The notes beneath the pieces are model-generated. The model did not search any database and had not been told where the DNA came from. It was given only the letters and a program-made list of their open reading frames with translations. Positions 31,298 to 40,260 of a DNA stretch of 64,000 nt are shown here, one piece after another. Where the stretch lies: the NCBI RefSeq assembly GCF_900119085.1, contig NZ_FPIQ01000004.1:115062-179061 (forward strand), written 5' to 3'. Source of the stretch: Nitrosovibrio sp. Nv17. GTDB taxonomy: Bacteria > Pseudomonadota > Gammaproteobacteria > Burkholderiales > Nitrosomonadaceae. The translations under genes and the position numbers were made by a program. The number at the start of each line of letters is the position of its first letter. Position 1 is the stretch's first letter.

Positions 31298-31368
31298 AGT
31301 ATAGGGCGGCCATCCGTAAATTCTCCATTCCCTGGTCAGGCTTTGTCATAAATTCTGCGCATAATGTG
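31298..31368 (-). promoter_or_regulatory. Predicted porin promoter matching the kdp promoter
   Basis: On the minus strand: CACATTATGCG (31358-31368, a weak half-site), CAGAATTTATG (31347-31357), 21 bases, GAGAATTTACGG (31314-31325), 10 bases, TATACT (31298-31303). The spacing equals that at kdpF exactly. Fifteen consecutive bases around the proximal site are identical at both promoters. Confidence 0.65.
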
Positions 31369-31369
31369 G

Positions 31370-31629
31370 AGCGCGCGCCCCGTCATGGATTCGGTCGTGT
31401 TGGAAGCCTTTTGATCCCGGTCGACAGCCTGCGGGGAATGCGGCAGCGCCGTCCCCGGGGTGAGCCCTCACCGCCGGGAGGCCCGATGTCCGGCATACCG
31501 GGCTGCTGCTACGGCGTGCCGGCCCGGATGCGCGGATGGCCGGCTGGCCTTTCCGATGACTGCGCGATCAGTTCCCCGCCCATGAGGGTAGGGAAGGATG
31601 TGGAAGCGTGCGGATGCAGCGGGTGATCG
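31370..31629. other. Intergenic stretch without visible gene
   Basis: Between the porin control region and the sugar dehydrogenase stop there are about 260 GC-rich bases. I see no convincing reading frame, terminator or repeat in them. Confidence 0.5.
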
Positions 31630-32928
31630 CTACCCGATGCGCGATACCCGCCGGTCGCGGCCCCCGGCCCGCCGCGACCACGCGCCGACGATGCCCAGGC
31701 CCAGCAGCAGCATGGCATGGATCTCCGGTTCCGGGATGGCGGCGATCAGGCCGACCTGGCCGCCGAGGCTGACCAGGTACAGATTGCCGAAGCCGTCCTC
31801 GGCGAACGAGGCGATCTGCCCGGGGATGCCGGTGGCGGAGAGCAGTTCTCCGGTGCGGTCGGTGAGCTCGGTGATGCCGGACCCGGTGAGCCGGAAGGAC
31901 ATCACCCTGTCGTTCACGAAGTCGGCGAAGAAGTAGGTGCCCTCCAGCCCGTCGATCAGCGACCCGCGATAGACGTAGCCGCCCGTGATCGAGGCACCCC
32001 CGCCTCCGTCATGCGCGTATTCGTGGATGGGCGGCGTATGGTCGCCGAGCTGGGGATCGCCGGGGATGTTCAGCTGCGTGCCTTCGAACACGCGCCAGCC
32101 GTAGTTGGCGCCGGCGCTGCCGAGATTGATCTCCTCCCGGTTGCTCTGCCCGACGTCGGCGATGTAGAAATCGCCGGTCTCGCGGTCGAAGCTCGCCCGG
32201 TAGGGATTGCGCAGCCCGTAGGCGTAGATCTCGGGATTGATCGAGGGGTTGCCGTTCGCGAGATTTCCCTCCGGTATCGCGTAGCCGTAGCGCGCCGCAT
32301 CCTCCGGATGGCGATCGGCCGATACGTCCACGCGCAGTATCTTGCCGAGGTTGTCCCCCAGGTTCTGGGCGCGGTTCTGCGGGTCGTTGGCGGAGCCGCC
32401 GTCGCCCGTGGCGATGTACAGATTGCTGCCCTCTCCGGGGCGGAAGCCGATCCATCCCGCCTTGTGGTTGCTGAACCCCGGCTGCGCGACGCTGAGCACC
32501 GTCTGCGCGCTGGACGCATCCGCGAGGTTCGGCTGCGCCGCGCTGGCCTGGTAGGTGGCGACGACCGTGTTCAGCGTCGTCGCATCGATGTAGTTGACGT
32601 AGAAGCGGCGGTTCTGCGCGAACCCCGGGTCGAACGCCAGGCCGAGCAGCCCGCGCTCGCCCGCGGCATTGACCGAACCGGAGAGATCGAGGAAGGGTGT
32701 CGGCAGTACCGTTCCGTTGTCCAGGATCCGGATCGTGCCGCCTTTCTCGACGATGAACAGGCGGGAATCTCCGTCGGGCGCGGTGGCGAACAGCGGACGA
32801 TCCAGGCCGGTGGCGACGATACGGGTCTGCAGCGGTACCGCCTGCGCCAGCGCGTCGGTCGCGGAGACGGCGAAGGCGATAGAGAAGGCGAGGGACAGGG
32901 TAGGCAGGGGGGAGGTCGGCTGAGTCAT
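31630..32928 (-). CDS. PQQ-dependent sugar dehydrogenase-like protein with PEP-CTERM anchor
   Basis: A 432-residue exported beta-propeller of the soluble glucose dehydrogenase/GSDH family. After a signal peptide (LAFSIAFAVSATDALAQA) come TGLDRPLFATAPDGDSRLFI, GERGLLGLAFDPGFA, the conserved HKAGWIGFRPGEGSNLYIAT and RNPYRASFDRETGDFYIADV, and YGWRVFEG. The C-terminus reads IPEPEIHAMLLLGLGIVGAW and a basic tail, the PEP-CTERM sorting signal read by exosortase. ATG at 32928 has AGGAG 7 bases upstream. Substrate is unknown; PQQ use is inferred from the family. A cytochrome c lipoprotein lies two genes upstream and could accept electrons. Confidence 0.88.
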   Translation of the reverse strand: MTQPTSPLPTLSLAFSIAFAVSATDALAQAVPLQTRIVATGLDRPLFATAPDGDSRLFIVEKGGTIRILDNGTVLPTPFLDLSGSVNAAGERGLLGLAFDPGFAQNRRFYVNYIDATTLNTVVATYQASAAQPNLADASSAQTVLSVAQPGFSNHKAGWIGFRPGEGSNLYIATGDGGSANDPQNRAQNLGDNLGKILRVDVSADRHPEDAARYGYAIPEGNLANGNPSINPEIYAYGLRNPYRASFDRETGDFYIADVGQSNREEINLGSAGANYGWRVFEGTQLNIPGDPQLGDHTPPIHEYAHDGGGGASITGGYVYRGSLIDGLEGTYFFADFVNDRVMSFRLTGSGITELTDRTGELLSATGIPGQIASFAEDGFGNLYLVSLGGQVGLIAAIPEPEIHAMLLLGLGIVGAWSRRAGGRDRRVSRIG

Positions 32929-33199
32929 CGGGGTACTCCTGGGCTGCGGGTTCATCGGATCGCCGGCGGGGCGATGGTGGGAGAGGCGGGAAGCAGGACG
33001 GGACGATCCGGTATTGCCGGGTCTCCGGAAGGCCGGTGCCTGTCCGGTTATAGGAGATTCGCGCCTGCTTGTCAATGCGGCGGACGGATGGTCCGGGCGT
33101 CGCCATGCTGTGCCGTATCCTCCCGCTCCGGGGGTTCCATGGCCCCTGAGGCGAGAGGCGGCATCCTGCCGGGGCATGGCGCTTCCGGATCCCGGGCGC

Positions 33200-35566
33200 C
33201 TATGGATGGAGGCGCAGCGTTCGCCGGGGAGCGCCCGGCAGGAAGGGCGTCGGCCTGCCCGATACCCAGTCGGCGTGTCCGCTGCCGTAGTAGGGCGAGA
33301 GCGGATGGCCGCTCTGGCCGCCGGGCATGTGGAAGTAGCCCTGATCCTCGTGCCCGGGCGCGACCGCGAAGCGCTGCGAGGCGCCGAAGTCCGGCCCCTG
33401 TACGCGCGGCATGTGCGTGTCGCCGGGCAGTCTGTCGCCCGGCATGTCCAGCCAGTGGGCGGCGAACGGCGGCAGCGCCCGGCTGAGCGGGTGCCGGATG
33501 CGCGCGGTGTTGCGCTCGCCCCAGCTGCGCCGGGCAATGCCGCCCGGCTGCTCCCGCATCTGCTGCGCCACGCGTTGCGCGCATCCGGCAAACAGATCAT
33601 CCCAGCTTTCATGGTGCGGCGGGAGCAGGTGCGGCGGGCGGTGGCGGATCAATGCCTGGATCGCGTACTCGCTCTGGTTCAGCCGGGGCAGCATGAAGTC
33701 CGGGTAGTCGCGCCGGACGGCCGCGGCGAAGGCGTCGAGCAGGGTATCGGTGACCTCCCGCCGGAAGGCGCGCACCATGCGGTAGGCCACGGATGGTGTC
33801 GCGGCATGCCCGTTCCAGTCGCGCAGCGCCCGCTGCATCTCGTCCCGCCAGGGCACGGGTTCGATGCGCTCCAGCGTGCTTTCGAGGAACCCCTTCCAGC
33901 CTGCGAGGAACAGCGCCCGGTCGTCGAGCTGGATCGCCAGCATGGCGGCCGGCGGGAAGCGTTCGGCGGCGTGCAGGCCGTCGCGTATCTGGGTGGCGCG
34001 CGCCCCGAGGTCGTAGCCGGCATCGCCGATCCGTTCCAGCGCCGGGCCCTCCACCATGCGCGCGTTCGCGCTCCACAGGCGCTGCGCCGGCGGATCGACG
34101 ACCGACGGATAACGGGCCGGCGCAAGCCAGCCATTCCATCCCGTGCCCGGCCTGCCCCAGTCCGCGGGCAGGTTCGGATCGTAGTCGCCGCTGCGGGCGG
34201 GCAGGCGGCCCGCGATGGTCCAGCCTATCCGGCCATGCCGGTCGCCGACGATGAAGTTCTGCGCCGGAATGCCCGCCCCCTGAACGATGGCGATGGCCTC
34301 GTCCACGCTGGCCGCCTGCTCCAGCAGGACGAGGTCCAGGTTCACCGCCCCCGGCCGGTGCGCGGACCAGGCCAGCGCCAGTGGCACCCCGTCATGGTCG
34401 GTTGCGAGGAGGGGCCCCCACTCGGTCTCGTGGATGTCGAGCATCTCGTCGCTGCCACCGCGCACGCGCAGCGTTTCCCGGTATGCGCGGACGGGCGCCC
34501 ATCCTCCGGTCGCACTGCGATAGCGCGCGGCATCCTTCGGATGGCGGAAGACGCGCACCCAGTCGGCGGCGTCGCTGTAGCTGTTGGTGAAGCTCCAGGC
34601 GATGCTGCGATTGGAGCCGACGACGATGGCGGGCGTGCCGGGAAGGCTGACGCCGATGATATCGTTCGCCGCGCCCGGATGCCCGCCCGGGTGGATCAGG
34701 CGCGTGCGGAACCATATGTTGGGCACGCGCAGGTCCAGGTGCATGTCGTTGGCGACCAGCGCCGCACCATCCGCCCCCTGGGCGAGGGAGCCGGCGACGG
34801 CAAAGCTGTTGCTGCCGGGCAGGAGGGCGTCGTCCGATCCGGCGGGTCGCAGGGGACCGGGCTCCTGTTTCCGCAGATCCCATTCGGCGGCGGTCGGCAG
34901 TGGCGGACGCTCCAGGGCGGGGCCCGCGAGCGGCGCATCCCACTCGCCGCCGCCGGCGGTAAGGAAGCGATAGGCCGCTTCCGGAAGGGCGGCGCGCAGG
35001 ATGGAGAGATCCAGTTCGCGGCGGTTGTCGGCGTCGGTGAGCGTGAAGTACATCGACTGCACCACGAGTATGCTGTCCTCGCTGCGCCAGGCGGTCGGCC
35101 GGGTCTGCGTCAGCAGGTAGGGAAAAGGCCGCACCGCCAGAGCGTCGAGGCCTGCGTTCACGCCGTCGCGATAGTCGTCCAGCAGCGCGCGCTGCGTGTC
35201 CGGCAGCGCTTCCAGCTGTGCGGCGGCGCGTGCGCGCATGCGGTGCACCCGTGTCTCGCGGTCCGCCGGCAGTGCGGCGGCGCCGAACAGTTCCGCCAGT
35301 TCCCCGGCCGCCTTGCGGCGCATCAGGTCCATTTCGAAGAAGCGTTCCTGCGCGTGCACGTAGCCCAGTGCCCGCGCCAGGTCGCGGCGGCTCTGCGCCC
35401 GCAGCGTCACGCTGCCGAGGACGTCACGCTCGACCGTCACCGGCGCGTCCAGCGCCGGGAGGCCGGCCATGCCGTCGTATTGCGGCAGGCTGGCGCGCAC
35501 CGCCTGCCATGCCGAGAGCGCCAGCAGCAGCGCCAGGAGGGGCAATCCGATCAGCAGGCGGTGCAT
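33200..35566 (-). CDS. Penicillin acylase family N-terminal nucleophile hydrolase
   Basis: A 788-residue exported hydrolase that should self-cleave into two chains. An N-terminal hydrophobic segment (LLIGLPLLALLLALSAW) is followed by the alpha chain with ALGYVHAQERFFEMDLMRR, a spacer, and the beta chain starting at Ser252 in LLPGSNSFAVAGS; this Ser is the catalytic nucleophile. ALVANDMHLDLRVPNIWF and the Asn in the oxyanion region also fit. Members cleave amides of hydrophobic acids, including acyl-homoserine lactones and beta-lactams; the substrate cannot be told from sequence. It is read in the same direction as the sugar dehydrogenase and cytochrome genes. Confidence 0.9.
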   Translation of the reverse strand: MHRLLIGLPLLALLLALSAWQAVRASLPQYDGMAGLPALDAPVTVERDVLGSVTLRAQSRRDLARALGYVHAQERFFEMDLMRRKAAGELAELFGAAALPADRETRVHRMRARAAAQLEALPDTQRALLDDYRDGVNAGLDALAVRPFPYLLTQTRPTAWRSEDSILVVQSMYFTLTDADNRRELDLSILRAALPEAAYRFLTAGGGEWDAPLAGPALERPPLPTAAEWDLRKQEPGPLRPAGSDDALLPGSNSFAVAGSLAQGADGAALVANDMHLDLRVPNIWFRTRLIHPGGHPGAANDIIGVSLPGTPAIVVGSNRSIAWSFTNSYSDAADWVRVFRHPKDAARYRSATGGWAPVRAYRETLRVRGGSDEMLDIHETEWGPLLATDHDGVPLALAWSAHRPGAVNLDLVLLEQAASVDEAIAIVQGAGIPAQNFIVGDRHGRIGWTIAGRLPARSGDYDPNLPADWGRPGTGWNGWLAPARYPSVVDPPAQRLWSANARMVEGPALERIGDAGYDLGARATQIRDGLHAAERFPPAAMLAIQLDDRALFLAGWKGFLESTLERIEPVPWRDEMQRALRDWNGHAATPSVAYRMVRAFRREVTDTLLDAFAAAVRRDYPDFMLPRLNQSEYAIQALIRHRPPHLLPPHHESWDDLFAGCAQRVAQQMREQPGGIARRSWGERNTARIRHPLSRALPPFAAHWLDMPGDRLPGDTHMPRVQGPDFGASQRFAVAPGHEDQGYFHMPGGQSGHPLSPYYGSGHADWVSGRPTPFLPGAPRRTLRLHP

Positions 35567-35614
35567 GGGTGCGGCATGCCGGCGGGATTCGCCTTCACCG
35601 GATTGCCGGCACCG

Positions 35615-35923
35615 CTATTTCGTCCGGCTGTTGGAGAGGATGAATTCCGCCAGACGTTGCGCGGGTTCGCCCTGGATGTTGGGGAACGCGGGCATGGTCA
35701 TGCCGCCCTTGTGCACCTTCTGGATCAGGGCATCCGGATTCGCCACTGCGGATGACAGAGTCATCACATGCCCCGACGTCTCCGGCTTGTGGCATTTGCT
35801 GCAGTTTGCATAGAATATGTCCTCCCCGCTGGCGTCGGCGGGAGGGGTGTAGGTGTCGGTCTTGGCGCAGCCGATGAGGCCAGACGATGCGAGGACTGCC
35901 AGCAGCAGTAGGGTTTTTCTCAT
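35615..35923 (-). CDS. Class I cytochrome c lipoprotein
   Basis: A 102-residue monohaem cytochrome. The signal sequence ends in the lipobox LIGC (Cys19), so it is probably a lipoprotein. The haem site is CSKCH and a likely axial Met lies in GGMTMPAFPN. The remaining fold (EDIFYANC, AQRLAEFILSN) is that of small class I cytochromes. It lies 48 bases before the penicillin acylase gene on the same strand and may share its transcript. Electron donors and acceptors are unknown. Confidence 0.9.
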   Translation of the reverse strand: MRKTLLLLAVLASSGLIGCAKTDTYTPPADASGEDIFYANCSKCHKPETSGHVMTLSSAVANPDALIQKVHKGGMTMPAFPNIQGEPAQRLAEFILSNSRTK

Positions 35924-36066
35924 GCTTCGGTTCCCTGGTTCGTTATGGAAGACTCATCCGATCCGTTGGCGGATGGCGCGGCCGTGGCCTGCCGCGAGGG
36001 TGTGCCGGGGGCGATGCAGGGCGCGTGCGACGACATGCATGCGGCGACCGCCCGCAGGGTACCGGA

Positions 36067-36894
36067 TTATACCTTGTCCCCGGCGGTTCCGTCGCCCGGG
36101 TATCCCCGCAGCCTCAGGAGCAGCAGCACGGCGGGCGGAAGGTGAATGAGCAGGCCAGTCATGCCCAGCAGCGACTCGCCGATCCGGAACGTGACGGCAA
36201 GATTGAAACCCAGGATGCCGTAGTAGAGGCCGCAGCCCAGGAGCACCCGGCCGGTCGCCGGCCGATGCGGAGACAGATCGTCGCGCAGCAGCCGGCGATC
36301 CAGCGGAAGGTAGGCGCCCAGCGAAAGCGCGGCGACGACACCCCACCCGAGATAGTTGGCCAACGGTACGCCGAAGTGCGTGCCCGGCTGCGGATAGTAG
36401 TAGATCCGTCCCAGGAACCAGCGCTCCCCCCGCAGCGCTACCGGGTCGATGACGACGTCGAGATAGACGAAGAACAGGATCGCGAGCAGTGCCACCGGCA
36501 GGCTGGTTCGTGCGGTGGCAGGGAACCGCAGGGCAATGGGTCCGGCTCCCTTCCGCGCCCGCTCCTCGTGCCGGAATGGAAGGAGGAAGGCCAGCGCCAT
36601 GCAATAGCTCGCGTAGAGAAGGAAGGGAAACGAGAGCGAATCCATGAACGGCACGTCCAGGACGTACAGTTCACGTCCGACGGTCGAACCGGTATAGTGG
36701 TACCAGCCGAAAGGCACGCCGGTGCGTGTCGAGGAGAGTTCGCACGCGAGCGCGACGAGCCAGGTGATGCCCATGAAGCATCCCGTTCTTCGCCATCCGA
36801 TCAGGCGCGCGGCGCAGAACAGGAAGGCGGCGAGGAATCCGAAGACGTAGGGTCGCAGGAGAATGGTGGCGAACAGGAGACTGGGAGTGTCCAT
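36067..36894 (-). CDS. Carotenoid biosynthesis-type membrane protein (DUF422)
   Basis: The product (275 residues) has about seven transmembrane helices and the family block GWYHYTGSTVGRELYVLDVP followed by FMDSLSFPFLLYASY. VYLDVVIDPVALRGERWFLG and YYYPQPGTHFGVPLANYLGW are also typical of the DUF422/CruF-like family, whose characterised members are carotenoid hydratases. The ATG at 36894 is preferred; the frame extends 29 codons upstream. No other carotenoid gene is in the window, so the pathway role here is uncertain. It is divergent from the PBP-like gene, 125 bases away. Confidence 0.8.
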   Translation of the reverse strand: MDTPSLLFATILLRPYVFGFLAAFLFCAARLIGWRRTGCFMGITWLVALACELSSTRTGVPFGWYHYTGSTVGRELYVLDVPFMDSLSFPFLLYASYCMALAFLLPFRHEERARKGAGPIALRFPATARTSLPVALLAILFFVYLDVVIDPVALRGERWFLGRIYYYPQPGTHFGVPLANYLGWGVVAALSLGAYLPLDRRLLRDDLSPHRPATGRVLLGCGLYYGILGFNLAVTFRIGESLLGMTGLLIHLPPAVLLLLRLRGYPGDGTAGDKV

Positions 36895-37019
36895 CGGGGT
36901 TCCATTTTCTTCGGTTGGGCGGAGGAATGATGCCGGCATGCGGGCGCTGCGCGTCGTCCGCCGTCGGCAGGCGCCGGTCACGAGGGTGACGGGCGGGATG
37001 CCTTCCTGATGGCTGTGCC

Positions 37020-40000
37020 GTGAGGCGTGCGCTCAAATATCTGGGTTTCGGCATGCTCATCCTGTTTGTCGCCGCACTGATGGGTGCCGCATGGTTCCTC
37101 GTGCGCGAAGCGGAAACCTCGGAGTATCAGGCCCGCTACCTGGCCGGGCTGTCGGGCGAACTGGGCTGGGAGATGAAAGGCGGTGCCGCAGGGGATTTCC
37201 ATTTTCCGCAGTCGGGTCCGTACGATCTGCGCCTCGGCTACGCCACCCTGCCGGGGCTGCTTCGCAATCTGGCCGCGCAGGGATTCCATGTGCATGCGCA
37301 GGCCCGTCCCTCGGCGCGCATGCGGGCGCTGGTCGAACGAGGTCTGTACGTACCCTACCACGAAAAATCCCAGGCAGGCCTGGAAATCGTATCCGACGAC
37401 GGCCAGCCGCTCTACCGTGCCGCGTATCCCAGCCGCGTCTACGGGGAATTCAGGGCGATTCCGCCGCTGGTGACGGAGAGCCTGCTGTTCATCGAGAATC
37501 GCGAACTGCTGGACGCGCGGCACCCGAAACGAAACCCCGCCATCGAGTGGGATCGGCTGGGCAGGGCGGTGCTGGACAAGGGGATCCAGTTCTTCGATTC
37601 CGGGCACAACGTGGTGGGGGGCAGCACGCTGGCGACCCAGATCGAGAAATACCGCCATTCCCGGAACGGGCTCACGGTCACGCCCGAGGACAAGCTGCGG
37701 CAGGTCGCGTCCGCCTCGGTGCGCGCCTATCTGGACGGCGAGGAAACGCTGGCCGCGCGCCGGCGCATCGTGGCTGCCTACCTCGACACCGTTCCCCTCG
37801 CGGGTGCGGCCACCTTCGGCGAGGCCAACGGTTTGGGCGACGGCCTGTGGATATGGTACGGCCTCGATTTCGAGGAAACCAACCGCATCCTGCATTCATA
37901 CCGCGCCGGCGATGATGTTCCCGCCGAGGTGGCGCACCGCTACAAGCACGTGCTGAGCCTGATCGTCGCCCAGCGCAGGCCGTCCTACTACCTGCTGGCG
38001 GGGCGCAGCGTGCTCGAAATGCTGACGAACAGCCACCTGCGCCTGCTGGCGCGCGCGGACGTGATTTCTCCCGCGCTGCGGGACGCCGCCCTGGAGGTTC
38101 CGCTGGGCTTCCGCGCAACAGTGCAGCGTGGAAAGGAAGAGGACTTTCCGGCGCGCAAGGCGGTCAATGCGGTGCGCACGCATCTTGCCTCGCTGCTGGG
38201 GCTGAAGCGCATGTACGACCTGGACCGGCTGGACCTGTCCGTGCGCAGCACCCTCGACGCGAATCTGCAGCGCAAGACCACCGAGATCCTGCGCCGCCTC
38301 AGGGAGCCCGAGTATGCGCGCGCGGCAGGGCTGCAGGGCCATCGCATGCTGGGCACCTCGGATCCGGGCAAGGTCATCTATAGTTTCACGCTGTCCGAAC
38401 TGACGCCGGAAGGGGCCAAATTCCGCATCCAGGCCGACAATTTCGAGCAGCCGCTGGACATCAACAGGGGAACCAAGCTCGACCTGGGCTCGACCGCCAA
38501 GCTGCGGACGCTGGTGACCTATCTCGAGATCGTCGAGGCGCTGCACCAGCGCTATGGCGCCATGGCGCAGCGCGAGTTGCAGGCGCAGGCGGTCGACCCG
38601 GACGACGCCCTGAGCCGCTGGGCGATCGGCTACCTGGCGCGGGCCTCCGACCGCACCCTGGCCGCCATGCTGGAGGCCGCGCTGGAGCGCAGGTACTCCG
38701 CGAGCGCACGCGAGCGCTTTCTCACCGGGGGCGGCGTGCACGCCTTCCGCAACTTCAAGCGCGAGGACGACGGCAGGACGCCAAGCGTGCGCGAAGCGAC
38801 GCTGGATTCCATCAATCTCGTGTATATCCGGCTGATGCGGGACATCGTGCGCCACCACATGTTCCAGGTGTCGGGTTCCTCGGCGCGGTTGCTGCGGGAT
38901 GCGGGCAATCCGGATCGGCAGGTGTATCTGAGGCGCTTCGCGGACAGGGAAGGCAAGGTCTTCGTCAATCGCTTCTACTTCAAGTACCGCGGCGAGGCGG
39001 CGGCGCCCGACCGGCTGGAACAGAAATTCCTGTCGAGTTTCAGGCACACGCCGCGCCGCCTGGCGGCTGCGTACCGCTACCTCCATCCCGAGTCGGCACT
39101 GGCGGAGTTCGAGGCGTTCATGCGCCCGCACCTGCCGCCCTCCCGCCGCCCGGCACCGACTCTGCTGCCGGATCTGTACGAGCACTACGCTCCCGGGAAG
39201 TACTCCCTGGCCGATCTGGGCTACATCGTGACCGTCCATCCCCTGGAGCTGTGGCTGGTGCGCCACCTGCTCGCCCACCCGCAGGCGCACCAGGCGGACG
39301 TGATCGAGGCCAGCGCCGAGGAGCGGGTGGCCGTGTACCACTGGCTGTTCCGGACGAAGCGCAAGAACGCCCAGGACATCCGGATTCGGGGGCTGCTGGA
39401 GCTGGAGGCGTTTCTCGAGATCCACCGGAGCTGGAAACGGCTGGGATATCCCTTCGATTCGCTGGTGCCGTCACTGGCCACCGCCATCGGCAGTTCCGCC
39501 GACCATCCCGCCGCGCTGGCCGAGTTGATGGGCATCATCCTCAACGACGGCGTGCGCGTGCCGGCGGTACTCGTCGAGCGCCTGCACTTCGGTGCCGGCA
39601 CGCCGTACGAAACCCTCGTCGGGCGGATGCCTGCCCGGGGCGAGCGGATGTTCTCCCCCGAACTGGCGGCGGCGGTGAGGGGGGTGCTGACCGACGTGGT
39701 GGCGGCGGGGACGGCTTCCAGGCTGGCGCGCGCCATGGTGGAGGAGGACGGCGGAGAAATCCTCATCGGCGGGAAGACGGGCACCGGCGATCACCGCCAC
39801 ACCACCTTCTCGGCGCCGGGCGTGATCAGGGAATCGCGCGCGGTCAACCGCTCGGCCACGTTCGTATTCTTCATCGGCGACCGTTTCTTCGGCACCATGA
39901 CCGCCTTCGTGCCGGGCACGGACGCCGAGCACTACACCTTCACCTCGGCGCTGTCGACGCAGGTCGTGAAGCACCTCCTGCCCGCGCTGAGACCCCTGAC

Positions 40001-40133
40001 CGATCGGGGCGAATTCCTATCCGGTGGCTCCGGCAAAGGAGAGCAGATGCCCGGCACCGTCCCCGCCGGCCGCGTGGCGGGCACGGGAAGGACGGATCCC
40101 GGGAAACGGCAGCGGATCAGTCATCGTCGCTGA
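37020..40133 (+). CDS. Class A penicillin-binding protein-like (GT51 transglycosylase plus transpeptidase motifs)
   Basis: A 1037-residue protein starting with GTG: a short cytoplasmic end, one transmembrane helix (YLGFGMLILFVAALMGAAW), then a GT51 domain with Glu159 in LLFIENRELLDARHPK and GGSTLATQIEKYRHS in place of the usual EDxxFxxHxG and STLTQQ. A transpeptidase-like domain follows with Ser491 in GSTAK (SxxK), Ser597 in DSINL (SxN) and KTGTG at residue 919 (KTG), so all three catalytic motifs are present. Members of this group occur in Betaproteobacteria but are poorly studied. Peptidoglycan synthesis is likely; the long insertions between SxN and KTG are unusual. Confidence 0.82.
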   Translation: MRRALKYLGFGMLILFVAALMGAAWFLVREAETSEYQARYLAGLSGELGWEMKGGAAGDFHFPQSGPYDLRLGYATLPGLLRNLAAQGFHVHAQARPSARMRALVERGLYVPYHEKSQAGLEIVSDDGQPLYRAAYPSRVYGEFRAIPPLVTESLLFIENRELLDARHPKRNPAIEWDRLGRAVLDKGIQFFDSGHNVVGGSTLATQIEKYRHSRNGLTVTPEDKLRQVASASVRAYLDGEETLAARRRIVAAYLDTVPLAGAATFGEANGLGDGLWIWYGLDFEETNRILHSYRAGDDVPAEVAHRYKHVLSLIVAQRRPSYYLLAGRSVLEMLTNSHLRLLARADVISPALRDAALEVPLGFRATVQRGKEEDFPARKAVNAVRTHLASLLGLKRMYDLDRLDLSVRSTLDANLQRKTTEILRRLREPEYARAAGLQGHRMLGTSDPGKVIYSFTLSELTPEGAKFRIQADNFEQPLDINRGTKLDLGSTAKLRTLVTYLEIVEALHQRYGAMAQRELQAQAVDPDDALSRWAIGYLARASDRTLAAMLEAALERRYSASARERFLTGGGVHAFRNFKREDDGRTPSVREATLDSINLVYIRLMRDIVRHHMFQVSGSSARLLRDAGNPDRQVYLRRFADREGKVFVNRFYFKYRGEAAAPDRLEQKFLSSFRHTPRRLAAAYRYLHPESALAEFEAFMRPHLPPSRRPAPTLLPDLYEHYAPGKYSLADLGYIVTVHPLELWLVRHLLAHPQAHQADVIEASAEERVAVYHWLFRTKRKNAQDIRIRGLLELEAFLEIHRSWKRLGYPFDSLVPSLATAIGSSADHPAALAELMGIILNDGVRVPAVLVERLHFGAGTPYETLVGRMPARGERMFSPELAAAVRGVLTDVVAAGTASRLARAMVEEDGGEILIGGKTGTGDHRHTTFSAPGVIRESRAVNRSATFVFFIGDRFFGTMTAFVPGTDAEHYTFTSALSTQVVKHLLPALRPLTDRGEFLSGGSGKGEQMPGTVPAGRVAGTGRTDPGKRQRISHRR

Positions 40134-40236
40134 TCCAGCGGATGAAGACGATCAGTCCCAGGATGAGCGCCATGCCGGCGACCGCCTTCACGAATTCCTT
40201 GACGAACCAGAACACCATGGATTCGTAGAGATCCAC
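40117..40236 (-). CDS. Small single-span membrane peptide, 39 residues
   Basis: GTG-initiated peptide with an N-terminal amphipathic part (DLYESMVFWFVKEFV), one hydrophobic helix ([17 protein letters not shown]) and an acidic end ISDDD. A near-perfect ribosome-binding site AAAGGAGG stands 5 bases before the start, which is the main evidence. It lies 24 bases after the DUF2905 gene on the same strand, so the two are probably cotranscribed, and its 3' end overlaps the convergent PBP-like gene by 17 bases. I recognise no family. Confidence 0.65.
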   Translation of the reverse strand: MDLYESMVFWFVKEFVKAVAGMALILGLIVFIRWISDDD

Positions 40237-40260
40237 CTATTCCTCCTTTCGAAGCAGCAC

